Source: Paenibacillus sp. FSL H8-0048
Lineage (GTDB): Bacteria > Bacillota > Bacilli > Paenibacillales > Paenibacillaceae
Assembly: GCF_038002825.1 (NCBI RefSeq)
Contig: NZ_JBBODF010000001.1
Span: forward strand, 4,960,001 to 5,024,000
Direction of reading: 5' to 3'
Length of the DNA stretch: 64,000 nucleotides
Part shown: one piece after another, positions 45,501 to 54,408 of the stretch
Position numbering within the stretch: position 1 is the first letter of the stretch
How the letters are laid out: each line of letters starts with the position of its first letter
Position numbers and translations under genes: made by a program
The notes under the pieces: model-generated
What the model saw: the letters and a program-made list of their open reading frames with translations, nothing else
Told to the model about the DNA's origin: nothing
Database searches by the model: none

Positions 45501-45583
45501 GTTTCACACGATAACTTATCCCTCTATTTCCCGCTGAAACGGTACCGCCCTTTAAAAGGGCGGCGAAGCCGCTTCTACTTGTA
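45501..45583 (+). repeat. Dispersed hairpin element, family F, copy 1
   Basis: An about 80-bp unit running from GTTTCACACG through TCTATTTCCCGC, AACGGTACCG, the hairpin CCGCCCTTTAAAAGGGCGG and AAGCCGCTTCTACTTG. Copies occur at 55319-55398 (inverted) and 61423-61502. In copy 2 the hairpin is CCGTCCTTCAAAAGGACGG, a compensatory change that keeps the pairing. Confidence 0.85.
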
Positions 45584-45614
45584 GTGGAGCTTGGGCGGGC
45601 GTGCACGGGAGGGG

Positions 45615-45637
45615 TGTATGCGAAAAACCGGACACAT
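45615..45637 (+). repeat. Single family A unit next to family F
   Basis: TGTATGCGAAAAACCGGACA begins at 45615, one unit of the core found in arrays at 10.3, 52.3 and 61.3 kb. It lies 32 bp after a family F element, as families A and F also adjoin at 61.4 kb. Confidence 0.75.
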
Positions 45638-45698
45638 TGGCAGTCACGGGGGCAAGCGGATACGGGGCTCAGATTCAGTGCTGGTTGGGTTGCGACTG

Positions 45699-45975
45699 TT
45701 GCATTTCGCGCAGGATATGCGCACAGTACACTTCAACCGAGCAGCAATGTTGCACTTTTTGCAGCAATTTTCTAAATTTGTTACTGGCTATGGCACATTG
45801 TTGCATCTTTTGCAGGAATTCCGGCGCTTCGTGGCTAGTTAGGCTGCGAATGTTGCATATCATGCAGGATTTCCGTGCAGCCGGCTCCTCACTAGCAACA
45901 ATGTTGCATTTTCTGCAGGATTTCCTTACAGACCGCACTATTCATCGCGACTATTGCACTATAATCCCTGCACAT
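45699..45975 (+). repeat. 51-bp-class tandem array, family B (6 units, forward)
   Basis: Cores of the type TTGCATTTTCTGCAGGATTT have TTGCA at 45699, 45750, 45801, 45853, 45904 and 45954: spacing 51, 51, 52, 51 and 50 bp. The same core in reverse orientation forms an array at 48871-49050, so the two arrays bracket the three genes between them. Confidence 0.88.
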
Positions 45976-46151
45976 CACTGCCCCAGATATCACCGGACAT
46001 CCGCTGCCGCAGCTATACCCCGCTAAACCAGAAAGTCATTGAACTTTCTGCTTGCAATCGGGTAGTATGGAGAAATATAAAAACGGACCTGAACAAAAAC
46101 GGATTTACCGTCTTACTAAAGGTTACGGGCAAGAAAGGATGTATTCTGTTT

Positions 46152-47381
46152 ATGATGAAGCAAAATTCGGTGACAAGCCTGGCCGGGAGCGGGCCGTCCA
46201 GAAGCCAGCGGCTGCAGCTTGCCGTGATTCTGGGAGCCATCGCGACCATTGGTCCGCTGTCGATTGATATGTATCTGCCGGCACTGCCGGCTCTTGGCCT
46301 CTATTTCGATACCAGCCCCGCCATGATTCAGCTTACCCTGACCTTCTTTCTGCTGGGGCTGGCTTCGGGCCAGCTTGTAGCCGGCCCGCTCAGTGATGTG
46401 CATGGGCGCCGGATTCCGCTGTTGTTCGGGATGATTATCTATGCGGTGTCTTCACTCCTCTGCGCGTTCAGCCCGTCCATCGGGCTGCTGATTGTGCTGC
46501 GCTTCATTCAAGGCCTGGCCGGATCGGTAGGGGTGGTGATCTCCCGCGCGGCGGTCCGCGATATGTACAGCGGCTCTGAATTAACCAAGTTCTTCTCGCT
46601 GCTGATGATTGTCAACGGACTGGGACCGATTGCAGCTCCGGTCATCGGGGGACAGCTGCTGAGAGTGACAGACTGGAAGGGTGTATTTATCGTCTTGTTC
46701 GTATGCGGGCTGCTCTTCGCGGCGGTCATTCTTCTGCGGCTGCCGGAGACTCTGCCTAAGGAACGGCGTATTCGCAGCGGACTGGCAGGAACCCTGCGTA
46801 CCTTCCGCACACTGCTTGGCAATGCCGGCTTCATGGGCTACGCGCTCTCCCAGGGCTTTGTTATGGCAGGCATGTTCGCGTATATCTCGGGATCATCCTT
46901 TGTGCTGCAGACCATTTACGGGGTATCCCCGCAAATGTACAGCCTGATCTTCGCCGTGAACGGCCTCGGTATTATTCTGACCGGGCAGATTGCCGGGCGG
47001 ATGTCGGCCAGAGTGGGTGAGCGTAAGCTGCTGATCTGCGGCCTTCTTCTCTGCACCGCAGGCGGCATCCTGCTGCTGGTCACTCTCCTCGCGGGGGGAG
47101 GGCTGGCGCTGATTCTGCCCTGTCTGTTCGCCGTGGTCTCCAGTGTAGGCCTGGTGGGTACGACCAGCTTCTCGCTGGCGATGCAGGATCAGGGGGAGAC
47201 GGCAGGCAGTGCCTCTGCGCTCCTCGGTCTGCTTCCCCTGCTGCTGGGGAGCTGCGCGGCTCCGCTGGTCGGACTTGGAGGCAGCGGCTCGGCCCTGCCG
47301 ATGGCGCTGGTCATCGCGGGAGCGGGTCTCCTGTCGCTTCTGTCCTATCTGCTGCTGTGCAGAAGAGAGGCCAAGCCTTGA
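46152..47381 (+). CDS. MFS efflux transporter, Bcr/CflA type
   Basis: This 409-residue protein has twelve predicted helices, with the Bcr/CflA signatures IGPLSIDMYLPALPAL in helix 1 and GPLSDVHGRRIPLLFG (the MFS A-motif) between helices 2 and 3, then RFIQGLAGSVGVVISRAAVRD. Such proteins export drugs or amino acids by proton exchange. ATG 46152 follows AAAGGATG; the frame upstream reads through repeats. Its stop TGA overlaps the likely TTG start of the next efflux gene. Confidence 0.88.
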   Translation: MMKQNSVTSLAGSGPSRSQRLQLAVILGAIATIGPLSIDMYLPALPALGLYFDTSPAMIQLTLTFFLLGLASGQLVAGPLSDVHGRRIPLLFGMIIYAVSSLLCAFSPSIGLLIVLRFIQGLAGSVGVVISRAAVRDMYSGSELTKFFSLLMIVNGLGPIAAPVIGGQLLRVTDWKGVFIVLFVCGLLFAAVILLRLPETLPKERRIRSGLAGTLRTFRTLLGNAGFMGYALSQGFVMAGMFAYISGSSFVLQTIYGVSPQMYSLIFAVNGLGIILTGQIAGRMSARVGERKLLICGLLLCTAGGILLLVTLLAGGGLALILPCLFAVVSSVGLVGTTSFSLAMQDQGETAGSASALLGLLPLLLGSCAAPLVGLGGSGSALPMALVIAGAGLLSLLSYLLLCRREAKP

Positions 47382-48244
47382 GCCGCAAGGACTTCGCTAC
47401 CCTGCTGCTGCTTGCTTTTGCCTGGGGAGCCTCCTTCCTGTTCATGCGGATTGCCTCGCCGGAGCTTGGTCCGGTATTCACGACAGAGCTGCGCGTTACG
47501 ATTGCCGGAGCGGCTCTGCTGCTCTATGCGCTGCTGACCCGGCGCAGACTCGACCTCCTCAAGCACTGGAAGTCCTTTCTGCTGCTCGGTGCGGTTAACG
47601 CGGCGCTTCCGTTCACGCTGATCTGTATGGCAGAGCTGCATTTAAGCGCCTCGCTGGCGGCGATTCTGAATGCAACAACCCCAATGTTTGCGGCACTGGC
47701 GGCGTGGGGGACCCGGAAGGAGAAGCCGGGAGCGGCCAAATCCGCCGGGCTGATAATAGGTCTTGTAGGTGTGGGTGTGCTGGTCGGCTGGAGCCCGCTT
47801 CCGCTGACCGGTACGGTTCTTTTATCGGTAGGTTATTCGCTTGGAGCTGCGCTCTGCTATGCGTTCGGAGGATTATATGCGTCACGCGTAGGCTCCGGTC
47901 TCTCTCCGCTGGCGCTTGCTGCGGGACAGCAGCTGGGTGCAAGTGTGGTGCTGCTGCCGCTGGCGGTGCTTTTTGCCCCGGATCATCTGCCTTCTTCCGC
48001 CGCTGTGTATTCTGTCCTCGGCCTGTCGCTGATCTGCACCTCGGTGGCGTATCTGCTCTACTTTCGGCTGATTGCCAGTGTCGGACCGGTCAAGACCGTC
48101 AGCGTTACCTTCCTCGTGCCTGTATTTGGCCTGCTATGGGGCGTAATCTTCCTGCGGGAGCAGGTCTATGTCAACACCATTGCCGGGCTGGTCATTATCC
48201 TGCTGAGCGTTATGCTGGTGAACCGGAGAACGCGGAAGGATTAA
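47378..48244 (+). CDS. EamA/DMT-family transporter
   Basis: This 288-residue protein has ten predicted helices in two EamA halves (ATLLLLAFAWGASFLFMRIA near the start; FLVPVFGLLWGVIFLREQV in the second half). DMT members export metabolites or amino acids; the substrate is unknown. The start is inferred as TTG 47378: AGAGAGG lies seven bases before it and TTGA overlaps the MFS stop. The alternative GTG at 47357 has no site. The two transporters form one operon. Confidence 0.86.
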   Translation: MSRKDFATLLLLAFAWGASFLFMRIASPELGPVFTTELRVTIAGAALLLYALLTRRRLDLLKHWKSFLLLGAVNAALPFTLICMAELHLSASLAAILNATTPMFAALAAWGTRKEKPGAAKSAGLIIGLVGVGVLVGWSPLPLTGTVLLSVGYSLGAALCYAFGGLYASRVGSGLSPLALAAGQQLGASVVLLPLAVLFAPDHLPSSAAVYSVLGLSLICTSVAYLLYFRLIASVGPVKTVSVTFLVPVFGLLWGVIFLREQVYVNTIAGLVIILLSVMLVNRRTRKD

Positions 48245-48332
48245 GAGCGGATTTTCAGCAAACTTTCAGCGCATTTTAACGTTCAGTTGAGAGAAAAGGG
48301 ATATATTGAAGAGGTGAAAGGAGGGACCGCCC

Positions 48333-48692
48333 ATGAATGTCTCATCCGTAGCCGCTTCAGCATCCGTATCTTATACCTCCTCCAGCGCCAGCGATACCGC
48401 TGCACTTGAGAAGCAGAAGGCGAAGCTGGAAGCTGAGCTTGAGAAAGTAAGCGCAAGCCAGGACAAGGAGCAAGCCAAAGAAACGCAAACCAAGCAGCTG
48501 GAACAGCAGATCAAGCAAATCGAAGCGCAAATTGCCCAGAAGTCACAGGCTGCGGGCAGCTCCGCTTCTGCCAACAGCGCTGCTGCGTCTCTGGACAAGC
48601 CTGCCGGGAACAATAAGCTGGCAGCAGCATCCGTTCAGGAGATTGCTAATGCAACCACCGACAGCGCAGGGAGATTCGATATTAGAGTATAG
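48333..48692 (+). CDS. FlxA-like small coiled-coil protein
   Basis: This 119-residue protein has a Ser/Ala-rich N-terminus, a central coiled coil (about residues 22-75, AALEKQKAKLEAELEKV then LEQQIKQIEAQIAQK) and a variable Ala/Ser-rich tail. The pattern matches small FlxA-like proteins of unknown function that are often linked with flagellar regulons. It has a strong AAAGGAGGG site. A structured 3' region and a perfect terminator follow. No flagellar gene is near, so that role is unproven. Confidence 0.72.
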   Translation: MNVSSVAASASVSYTSSSASDTAALEKQKAKLEAELEKVSASQDKEQAKETQTKQLEQQIKQIEAQIAQKSQAAGSSASANSAAASLDKPAGNNKLAAASVQEIANATTDSAGRFDIRV

Positions 48693-48780
48693 CCTCAACT
48701 AGAACAGTATGTCTCTGGAGAGAGCCGCCATTGCCGTGGTGGCAGGCCCTCTGTCAGGAGATGACAACCCTCGGCACAAT

Positions 48781-48823
48781 GATAAAAGCACCCGGACTAA
48801 TCGCAGTCCGGGTGCTTTTATCT
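48781..48823. terminator. Terminator after the FlxA-like gene
   Basis: GATAAAAGCACCCGGAC and GTCCGGGTGCTTTTATC are perfect 17-bp complements around an 8-base loop; A- and T-tracts make it bidirectional. Confidence 0.92.
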
Positions 48824-48870
48824 TGTATAGGAAATTATGATTTTCTTCTTTTGTATTAACATTTTTAGAG

Positions 48871-49050
48871 AAATCCTGTAAGTAGTGCAACAATACAGCC
48901 CAACAGGAGCGGTATATGTCGAAATCCTGCACGAAGTGCAACAACGTCAGCCGCTAACTTGCTTTCTGCACCGGAATTTGTGCAAATAATGCAACATTGT
49001 ACCCGCATACAGTAACCTTAATAGAGAAATCCTGCAAAATATGCAACAAT
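48871..49050 (-). repeat. 51-bp-class tandem array, family B (4 units, reverse)
   Basis: Cores AAATCCTGCAAAATATGCAA and relatives have TGCAAC at 48886, 48937, 48990 and 49042: spacing 51, 53 and 52 bp. They are the reverse complement of the array at 45.7-46.0 kb. Confidence 0.85.
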
Positions 49051-49319
49051 GCTCTATGCAAGCGGTCGGTGAGAGAGAAAAAATATGGGCTGGATGTATG
49101 CTACCAGAATGCGATGAGGCGCCAACATCCTTCACCCGTTAGGGTGATTTTGTGCTGAAAATATAGAGGGATATGCTTCTCACCATCACTGAATAAATAT
49201 CAATTCTGCTGCAGGGACTAACCCTCCACCGGCCGTCTAACTTTTGTAAGCGTGTGACCATTATACGGGAGTTCTGCTGCGGATCTTGTTATAATGGGTT
49301 CGTATGAAGAGGGCTGAAT

Positions 49320-52016
49320 ATGTTCAGGCAGCAAGAGCATTCGGCAGTGAGGACAGGTGAAGTCATGCATACTGTAATCAAAAATAAATTGGAACGCTTC
49401 AAAATCGTACGGCTGCTGATATCCATTTACCGGATTAAGGCGGTGCGGGCGCTTTTTCCGCTGCTGATTATCGGGCTTGTCTATCTGGAGGGGCAGCATG
49501 AGCTGAAGCAGATTCACTTAGGCAAAATCATCCGTGATCTGAAATCCGTTCCCGTGCCCTCTATTATGCAGATGCTGGGAATATCACTGCTGTCGGTGGC
49601 GGTTATGAGTACGTATGATTATTTGATCCGGCGGCATTTCCGCCTGCAGATCGGCTGGCTGCGGACCTTCCGTTATGCTTGGATTGCCAATACATTCAAT
49701 AATATGATCGGATTCGCCGGTCTGGCTGGTGCGGGCCTTAGAACGCTGCTCTATAAGCGGAGCAGTGTACCTGCGTCCTTGCTCGCGCCGGCTATTGTGT
49801 TTCTGTCACCACTTATGATTACGGGGCTGTCGCTGCTCGGGTGGGGGACGATCACCGGGCTTCTACCGGCTGACCGGCTGCTGGAGGCGCATCGCTGGCT
49901 GGGTTTTGCAGTCTGGGGGATAGCGCTGTATCTGCCGTTCTTTGTACTCCTCCAGCGCTCTGCGCTCTTCGCCAAATGGATCAACCGGGGTGAGGGGCGA
50001 ACCGCCTGGCCTACTGTGGTTGCTTCTGTGGGTGCCTCCTTCCTGGAATGGGTGTTCGCCGGGCTGACCTTCTGGTTCATTGCCGGTGAGATGCTCGGAA
50101 GTGCTCCGTTTCTCACCGTTTTCAGTATCTATGTAGTGGCTGCGATAGCGGGAATTCTAAGTATGGCTCCCGGCGGCATCGGTGCGTTCGATCTGATTGC
50201 GCTGCTCGGGCTTACCCAGCTAGGCATCAAGAGCGACCATGCTATGGCAGTCCTGGTCATCTACAGATTATTCTATTACATTATCCCCTGGCTGCTCGGG
50301 CTGGTGCTGGCTGCGCTGGAGTTCGGATTGCCGGGTACGAAGGGTGCTGAACGCAGCGGCGACAGAGTGGAAGCCCCTCTGACGGTTTGGCAAAAAGTAT
50401 GGGGCTGGCCCGGCCAGTACACCTTCCTCAGTGATCTGGGGGTATGGGCGCTCGGCAAACTGGTCCTGGCCAGCGGTCTGCTTCTGCTGCTGTCCGCAGC
50501 TACGCCTGAGCTGCTCTACAGGCTGAAGGTGACAGCGGAACTGCTGTCGCTGCCCGTGATGCAGATCTCGCACCATCTGTCCGTGGTAATCGGCTTTATG
50601 CTGATTCTGCTGTCGCGCGGGATCTCCCTGCGTGTCCGCAGGGCATACGTCTGGACTAGCCTGCTGCTGCTCAGCGGGGCGGTCTTTGCATTCACAAAGG
50701 GGTTTGACTACGAGGAGGCCCTGTTCCTCCTGGTGGTTGCGATGATTCTCTGGATCTCGCGAAGCCGGTTCTACCGGATCAGTGTTCCGTTTAGCGCCAA
50801 AAGCACCTTATGGTGGCTGCTCCTGACTTCCGTTGTAGCCCTCAGCTATTACGGGCTGGCGAGTTATACCCATCACGGCTTCCTGAAGCATCTCCCGCCC
50901 GGCATCCAGCCGGAATGGTTGCGGCAGCACAGTAATGTGGCGGCCACGGCAGCCGGCGGGTTGATTGTCTCCTGGCTGCTGCTGACGATGCTTGTAGCCC
51001 TCAGGCCGCAGCACAAGGCAGATACGCTTCTCGCGGATAAGGATATGGTGCGTCTGGAGCGCTTTCTCTCGGAAGGCTGGGGCAATGCCTTAAGCCACAT
51101 GCTGTTCCTCGGCGATAAAAGCTTCTATTGGGCTCAGGAAGGCCGGGTGCTGTTCGCCTTCGCCAGAGTCCGGGACAAGCTGGTGGTACTGGGTGACCCG
51201 CTGGGGCCGATGGATCTCCTTAACAATGGAATCAGTGAGTTCAGGCAGGCTGCGGACTTATATGGCCTATCTGTAGTCTTCTATCAGGCGACCCCGGCGC
51301 ATCTTCCGCTCTATCATGAGCAGGGCTACCGGTTCTTCAAGCTGGGGGAAGAAGCGCTGGTCCCGCTGGCGGACTTCGGCATTAGCGGTTCGCGGAACGC
51401 CAGCCTGCGTAATGTGAAGGGGCGGTTCGAGCGCGAGGGCTACCGTTTCGAGATCACAGAGGCAGAGCATTCGAAGGAGCTGCTGCAGGAGCTTCGCCTG
51501 TTGTCAGAGGAATGGCTGGCCGGGCGGATGGAAAAAGGCTACTCGCTGGGCTGGTTCAGCGAGCCGTATCTCCAGCTCGCACCGCTGGCACTGCTGCGCG
51601 GACCAGAGGGCCACCTGCTGGCCTTCGCCTCCATGGCTCCTGGCTATGACGGGCAGAAGAGCGTCTCGGTGGATCTGATGCGCCATCACAAGGATACCCC
51701 GAACGGGACTATGGATTACCTGTTCCTGTGTCTGCTGGAATGGGCGAAAGCGCGCGGATACAAAAGCTTCAATCTCGGGTCTGCCCCGCTGTCCAATGTC
51801 GGGGGCCGTTTTGGAGCGCTGAGGGAGGAGAAGCTTGCCCGGCTTGTTTTTGAACGCGGCGGCCATTGGTACGGCTTTTCCGGTCTGCGCCGGTATAAGG
51901 AGAAGTTCAACCCGGTATGGGAGCCGCGGTATCTGGCCTATCCCGCTGCTGTGACTCTCCCTCTCTTGACCCTGGATCTGGTGAGGCTGGTCTCCAGGCA
52001 TCCGGAGGAGGAGTGA
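49320..52016 (+). CDS. mprF: Lysyl-phosphatidylglycerol synthase/flippase MprF
   Basis: This 898-residue protein has a multi-helix flippase half (about residues 30-530; MAPGGIGAFDLIALLGLTQLG is a conserved loop) and a cytoplasmic DUF2156 aminoacyltransferase half (about 560-880; RLERFLSEGWGNALSHMLFL, then LGDPLGPM, and FNLGSAPLSNVGG near the end). MprF uses aminoacyl-tRNA to add an amino acid, usually Lys, to phosphatidylglycerol, then moves the lipid outward, lowering the negative surface charge and protecting against cationic peptides. An alternative start at ATG 49365 (after AGGTGAAGTC) is equally credible and leaves all domains intact. Confidence 0.93.
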   Translation: MFRQQEHSAVRTGEVMHTVIKNKLERFKIVRLLISIYRIKAVRALFPLLIIGLVYLEGQHELKQIHLGKIIRDLKSVPVPSIMQMLGISLLSVAVMSTYDYLIRRHFRLQIGWLRTFRYAWIANTFNNMIGFAGLAGAGLRTLLYKRSSVPASLLAPAIVFLSPLMITGLSLLGWGTITGLLPADRLLEAHRWLGFAVWGIALYLPFFVLLQRSALFAKWINRGEGRTAWPTVVASVGASFLEWVFAGLTFWFIAGEMLGSAPFLTVFSIYVVAAIAGILSMAPGGIGAFDLIALLGLTQLGIKSDHAMAVLVIYRLFYYIIPWLLGLVLAALEFGLPGTKGAERSGDRVEAPLTVWQKVWGWPGQYTFLSDLGVWALGKLVLASGLLLLLSAATPELLYRLKVTAELLSLPVMQISHHLSVVIGFMLILLSRGISLRVRRAYVWTSLLLLSGAVFAFTKGFDYEEALFLLVVAMILWISRSRFYRISVPFSAKSTLWWLLLTSVVALSYYGLASYTHHGFLKHLPPGIQPEWLRQHSNVAATAAGGLIVSWLLLTMLVALRPQHKADTLLADKDMVRLERFLSEGWGNALSHMLFLGDKSFYWAQEGRVLFAFARVRDKLVVLGDPLGPMDLLNNGISEFRQAADLYGLSVVFYQATPAHLPLYHEQGYRFFKLGEEALVPLADFGISGSRNASLRNVKGRFEREGYRFEITEAEHSKELLQELRLLSEEWLAGRMEKGYSLGWFSEPYLQLAPLALLRGPEGHLLAFASMAPGYDGQKSVSVDLMRHHKDTPNGTMDYLFLCLLEWAKARGYKSFNLGSAPLSNVGGRFGALREEKLARLVFERGGHWYGFSGLRRYKEKFNPVWEPRYLAYPAAVTLPLLTLDLVRLVSRHPEEE

Positions 52017-52106
52017 GCTCTTCATACTGGAAGGTATCCTGGAGTGTTCAGAGTGTTGTGCATAATGAAAAGTTAGACAAGCATATAAAAATGCATCCGT
52101 TCAAAC

Positions 52107-52153
52107 AAATGCCGCCCTTCTCCGAAAGCTGGAGAGCGGCATTTTGTTGTTTT
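52107..52153 (+). terminator. Terminator after mprF
   Basis: AAATGCCGC and GCGGCATTT pair, with an inner TTCTCC/GGAGA stem and a GAAAGC loop, followed by T-rich sequence. Confidence 0.85.
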
Positions 52154-52246
52154 TTTGGAATTTATGATTTCCGTCTGTGATGGGCAAGTGTACGCATAGG
52201 GTAAGGGATAAGCACTATTTCAATCATACGAATGAGGAGTTTGGAA

Positions 52247-52475
52247 TGTATGCGAAAAACAGCATACAATGGGCGGCGAGAGGGAGTGTGGGCCGAATGT
52301 ATGCCAAAAACAGCATACAATGTTCTACCGCGCAGGCGCACGGGCCGAATGTATGCCAAAAACAGCATACAATGTGCTGCCGCGCAGACGCACGGGCCAA
52401 TGTATGCCAAAAACAGCATACAATGTGCTGCCGCGCAGACGCACGGGCCCATGTATGCCAAAAACAGCATACATT
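52247..52475 (+). repeat. 51-bp-class tandem array, family A (5 units)
   Basis: Cores TGTATGCCAAAAACAGCATA begin at 52247, 52298, 52350, 52401 and 52452: spacing 51, 52, 51 and 51 bp. The 30-bp spacers of the last four units are also nearly identical (CCGCGCAGACGCACGGGCC), so this is a true tandem repeat. Translated it gives MYAKNSIQCAAAQTHGP-like 17-residue units, but the frame is broken by the 52-bp step and there is no start signal. Confidence 0.9.
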
Positions 52476-52587
52476 GGGCTGATGTGAGGGATCTCCCACA
52501 AACGGGCGATGGGGAAGGTGGTGGTAACTGTTTCTGCATGATCCATCCGCTAAAGTGATTTTGTTCGCGGACTCGCTCTGCATCCGC

Positions 52588-54408
52588 TCAGCTAATCCGC
52601 GCTAACCACCACAGCATGGCTGCGGCCGCCAGAATACCTAGCGCTGCCAGTGTATCGCGCCTGCTCCAGCGGAGCTGATAGACGGGAGTCCGCTGCTTGG
52701 CGGGATCATACCCCCGTGATTCTACGGCTGTCGCCAGCTCGTCGCCCATGCCCAGGACAAGGATCAGCAGAGGCACGATGATTAGGGCGATCTGCCTCGG
52801 GGACCAGCGGGCCACTCCGCGTGCGCGTCTTCCGCGTGAGCCCAGCGCAAGCTGCAGCTGGGCCAGCTTGCCGAGAATCCACGGCACGAACTGCAGGGTC
52901 ACGGATACGGCAAGCGACCAGTTACGAGTGCGGATGCCCAGGGTCCGTAGCGGAGCGATGCCCCATTCCAGCCCCTCGCGCAAGGGGGCGCCGGTGGTTG
53001 TCTCGGTGAACAGGAAGCCCAGGGCAATCAGAAGCAGGAAGCGCAGCACGCTGATTCCCCCGCGCATTAGTCCTGCATAGCTGAAGCTGAGCGGCCCGAG
53101 TGCGAAGTCGGGAGCGCTCCAGCTAAGCCCGGACAGCAGCCAGAGGAACAGGAACATTAGCAGGAACGGGCGGAAGAAGCGGAAGGCCCGGCGCCAGGAG
53201 ATACGGGCCGAAGCCGCGAGCCCGGCCAGTAGCCCGGCGGTAAGCAGCAGCGGAAGCAGAGTGTGCATCCCTAACAGAACCAGCGATCCGAGAATCATCC
53301 CCAGCCATTTGGCCCGGGGATCAACAGCTTGCCAGCCGGGCCTGCGGGGAGGAGTCGGCTCCTGTCTCGGGTTGCCGGGCTTGATGATCGCCTGGGCCGT
53401 CTCCGCTCCGGTGGCTTGAGGGGAATGTTCCCGGTGCCGGATCTCTACTGTGCTGTATTGCGCACTGTGTTCGCTGGCGTTGCCATGCTGCGTTCCGTGT
53501 TCGCTTGCGCTGCCGTTCGGGCTGCCGGGCCATATGGCGCCTCTGCCCGCAGCGGCTACATCGCCTGCCTGCCGTTTGTCCATCTGCGGGATAGGCAGCG
53601 GGTGCTTTTCCAATGCGGTCAGCAGCTCCTCCAGACTATCCGGGACTGCTTCCAGCAGGCCATGCTGCACTGCTCTGCGTCCCATGGAGGCATAGACGGG
53701 GAGCGTGAGTCCGGCGTCTGCCAGCAGGCCGGGATCGGCAGTCAATGCCGGAGCAGGACCGTCATAATGGATAGCCCCCTGCTTCATCACGATGACCTTG
53801 TCGGCAACCGGCAGGAAGCTGTCCAGATCGTGGGTGCCGATGATCAAGGTCAGGCCGCTGCTACGCAGCTCCTGCACCATTTCGAGCAGTGCCTGTTCCG
53901 CCTGCGGGTCCAGCCCTGCGGTCGGCTCATCCAGAATCAGGAGCCCGGGCTGTACGGCCAGGGCTCCTGCAATACATACGCGCCGTTTCTCCCCTCCGCT
54001 AAGCAGAAAGGGCGAACGCCCGGCGAATTCATCATAAGCCAGCCCGGTCTTCGCCAGGGCGCTGGCGATGATCTCCGTCCGCTTCTCCTTGGACACCCTG
54101 CGCTCTATCAGGCCATATTCAATATCTTTATGCACCGTACCCGCGAACAGCTGCGTCTCCGGCTGCTGGAATACCATGGATACTGCTTCAGGGTTCTTGT
54201 AGTCCGGCTTCTTCCCGTGATTGTATAGTATCTGCCCGGAGGAGGGCTGTGCAAGACCCGCGAGCAGACGTAGTAGCGTAGACTTGCCGCTCCCGTTCAC
54301 TCCGCAGAGGATGGTCAGTGTACCTGTAGGGATATCCAGAGAGATATCCTGAACCGTTGGCCTGCCGCCTACATAGCAGAATGAGAGCTGTTCCGTATGA
54401 ATTCTCAT
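52588..54408 (-). CDS. ECF transporter fusion: ATPase (EcfA) joined to transmembrane EcfT
   Basis: This 606-residue protein carries an ATPase domain (about 1-245) with Walker A GVNGSGKST, signature LLSGGEKRR, Walker B LLILDEPTAGLD and switch His (GTHDLD). A hydrophilic, Ser/His/Gln-rich linker (about 250-345) follows, then an EcfT-type membrane domain (about 350-606) with the coupling motif VESRGYDP. Normally EcfT and the ATPase are separate chains. Its start overlaps the partner ATPase gene by four bases. Together they form an energy-coupling module able to serve BioY encoded divergently, and perhaps other vitamin S-components. Confidence 0.9.
   Translation of the reverse strand: MRIHTEQLSFCYVGGRPTVQDISLDIPTGTLTILCGVNGSGKSTLLRLLAGLAQPSSGQILYNHGKKPDYKNPEAVSMVFQQPETQLFAGTVHKDIEYGLIERRVSKEKRTEIIASALAKTGLAYDEFAGRSPFLLSGGEKRRVCIAGALAVQPGLLILDEPTAGLDPQAEQALLEMVQELRSSGLTLIIGTHDLDSFLPVADKVIVMKQGAIHYDGPAPALTADPGLLADAGLTLPVYASMGRRAVQHGLLEAVPDSLEELLTALEKHPLPIPQMDKRQAGDVAAAGRGAIWPGSPNGSASEHGTQHGNASEHSAQYSTVEIRHREHSPQATGAETAQAIIKPGNPRQEPTPPRRPGWQAVDPRAKWLGMILGSLVLLGMHTLLPLLLTAGLLAGLAASARISWRRAFRFFRPFLLMFLFLWLLSGLSWSAPDFALGPLSFSYAGLMRGGISVLRFLLLIALGFLFTETTTGAPLREGLEWGIAPLRTLGIRTRNWSLAVSVTLQFVPWILGKLAQLQLALGSRGRRARGVARWSPRQIALIIVPLLILVLGMGDELATAVESRGYDPAKQRTPVYQLRWSRRDTLAALGILAAAAMLWWLARIS

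Larger units (their letters stand above)
45478..46151. other. Repeat-filled region between mhqD and the MFS gene
   Basis: In order: a family F element (45501-45583), one family A unit (45615-45637) and a six-unit family B array (45699-45975). Open frames through here follow the repeat and have no ribosome sites. The MFS leader occupies the last 100 bp. Confidence 0.75.
48693..49319. other. Region between the FlxA-like gene and mprF
   Basis: After the stop codon comes a potentially structured segment (48710-48770), a perfect terminator (48781-48822) and an inverted family B array (48871-49050). The last 260 bp contain the mprF leader with nothing distinctive. Confidence 0.65.
52017..52587. 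other. Convergent region between mprF and the ECF genes
   Basis: It holds a terminator (52107-52150) and a five-unit family A array (52247-52475). Frames through the array on both strands are repeats only; no gene is supported. Confidence 0.75.

Noticed and set aside
52177..52583. Open frames on both strands through the family A array, and a possible CRISPR array
   Set aside because: The frames exist because 51 is a multiple of three; they break at the 52-bp step and lack ribosome sites. It is not CRISPR: the segments between cores are themselves repeated, and no cas gene is present.
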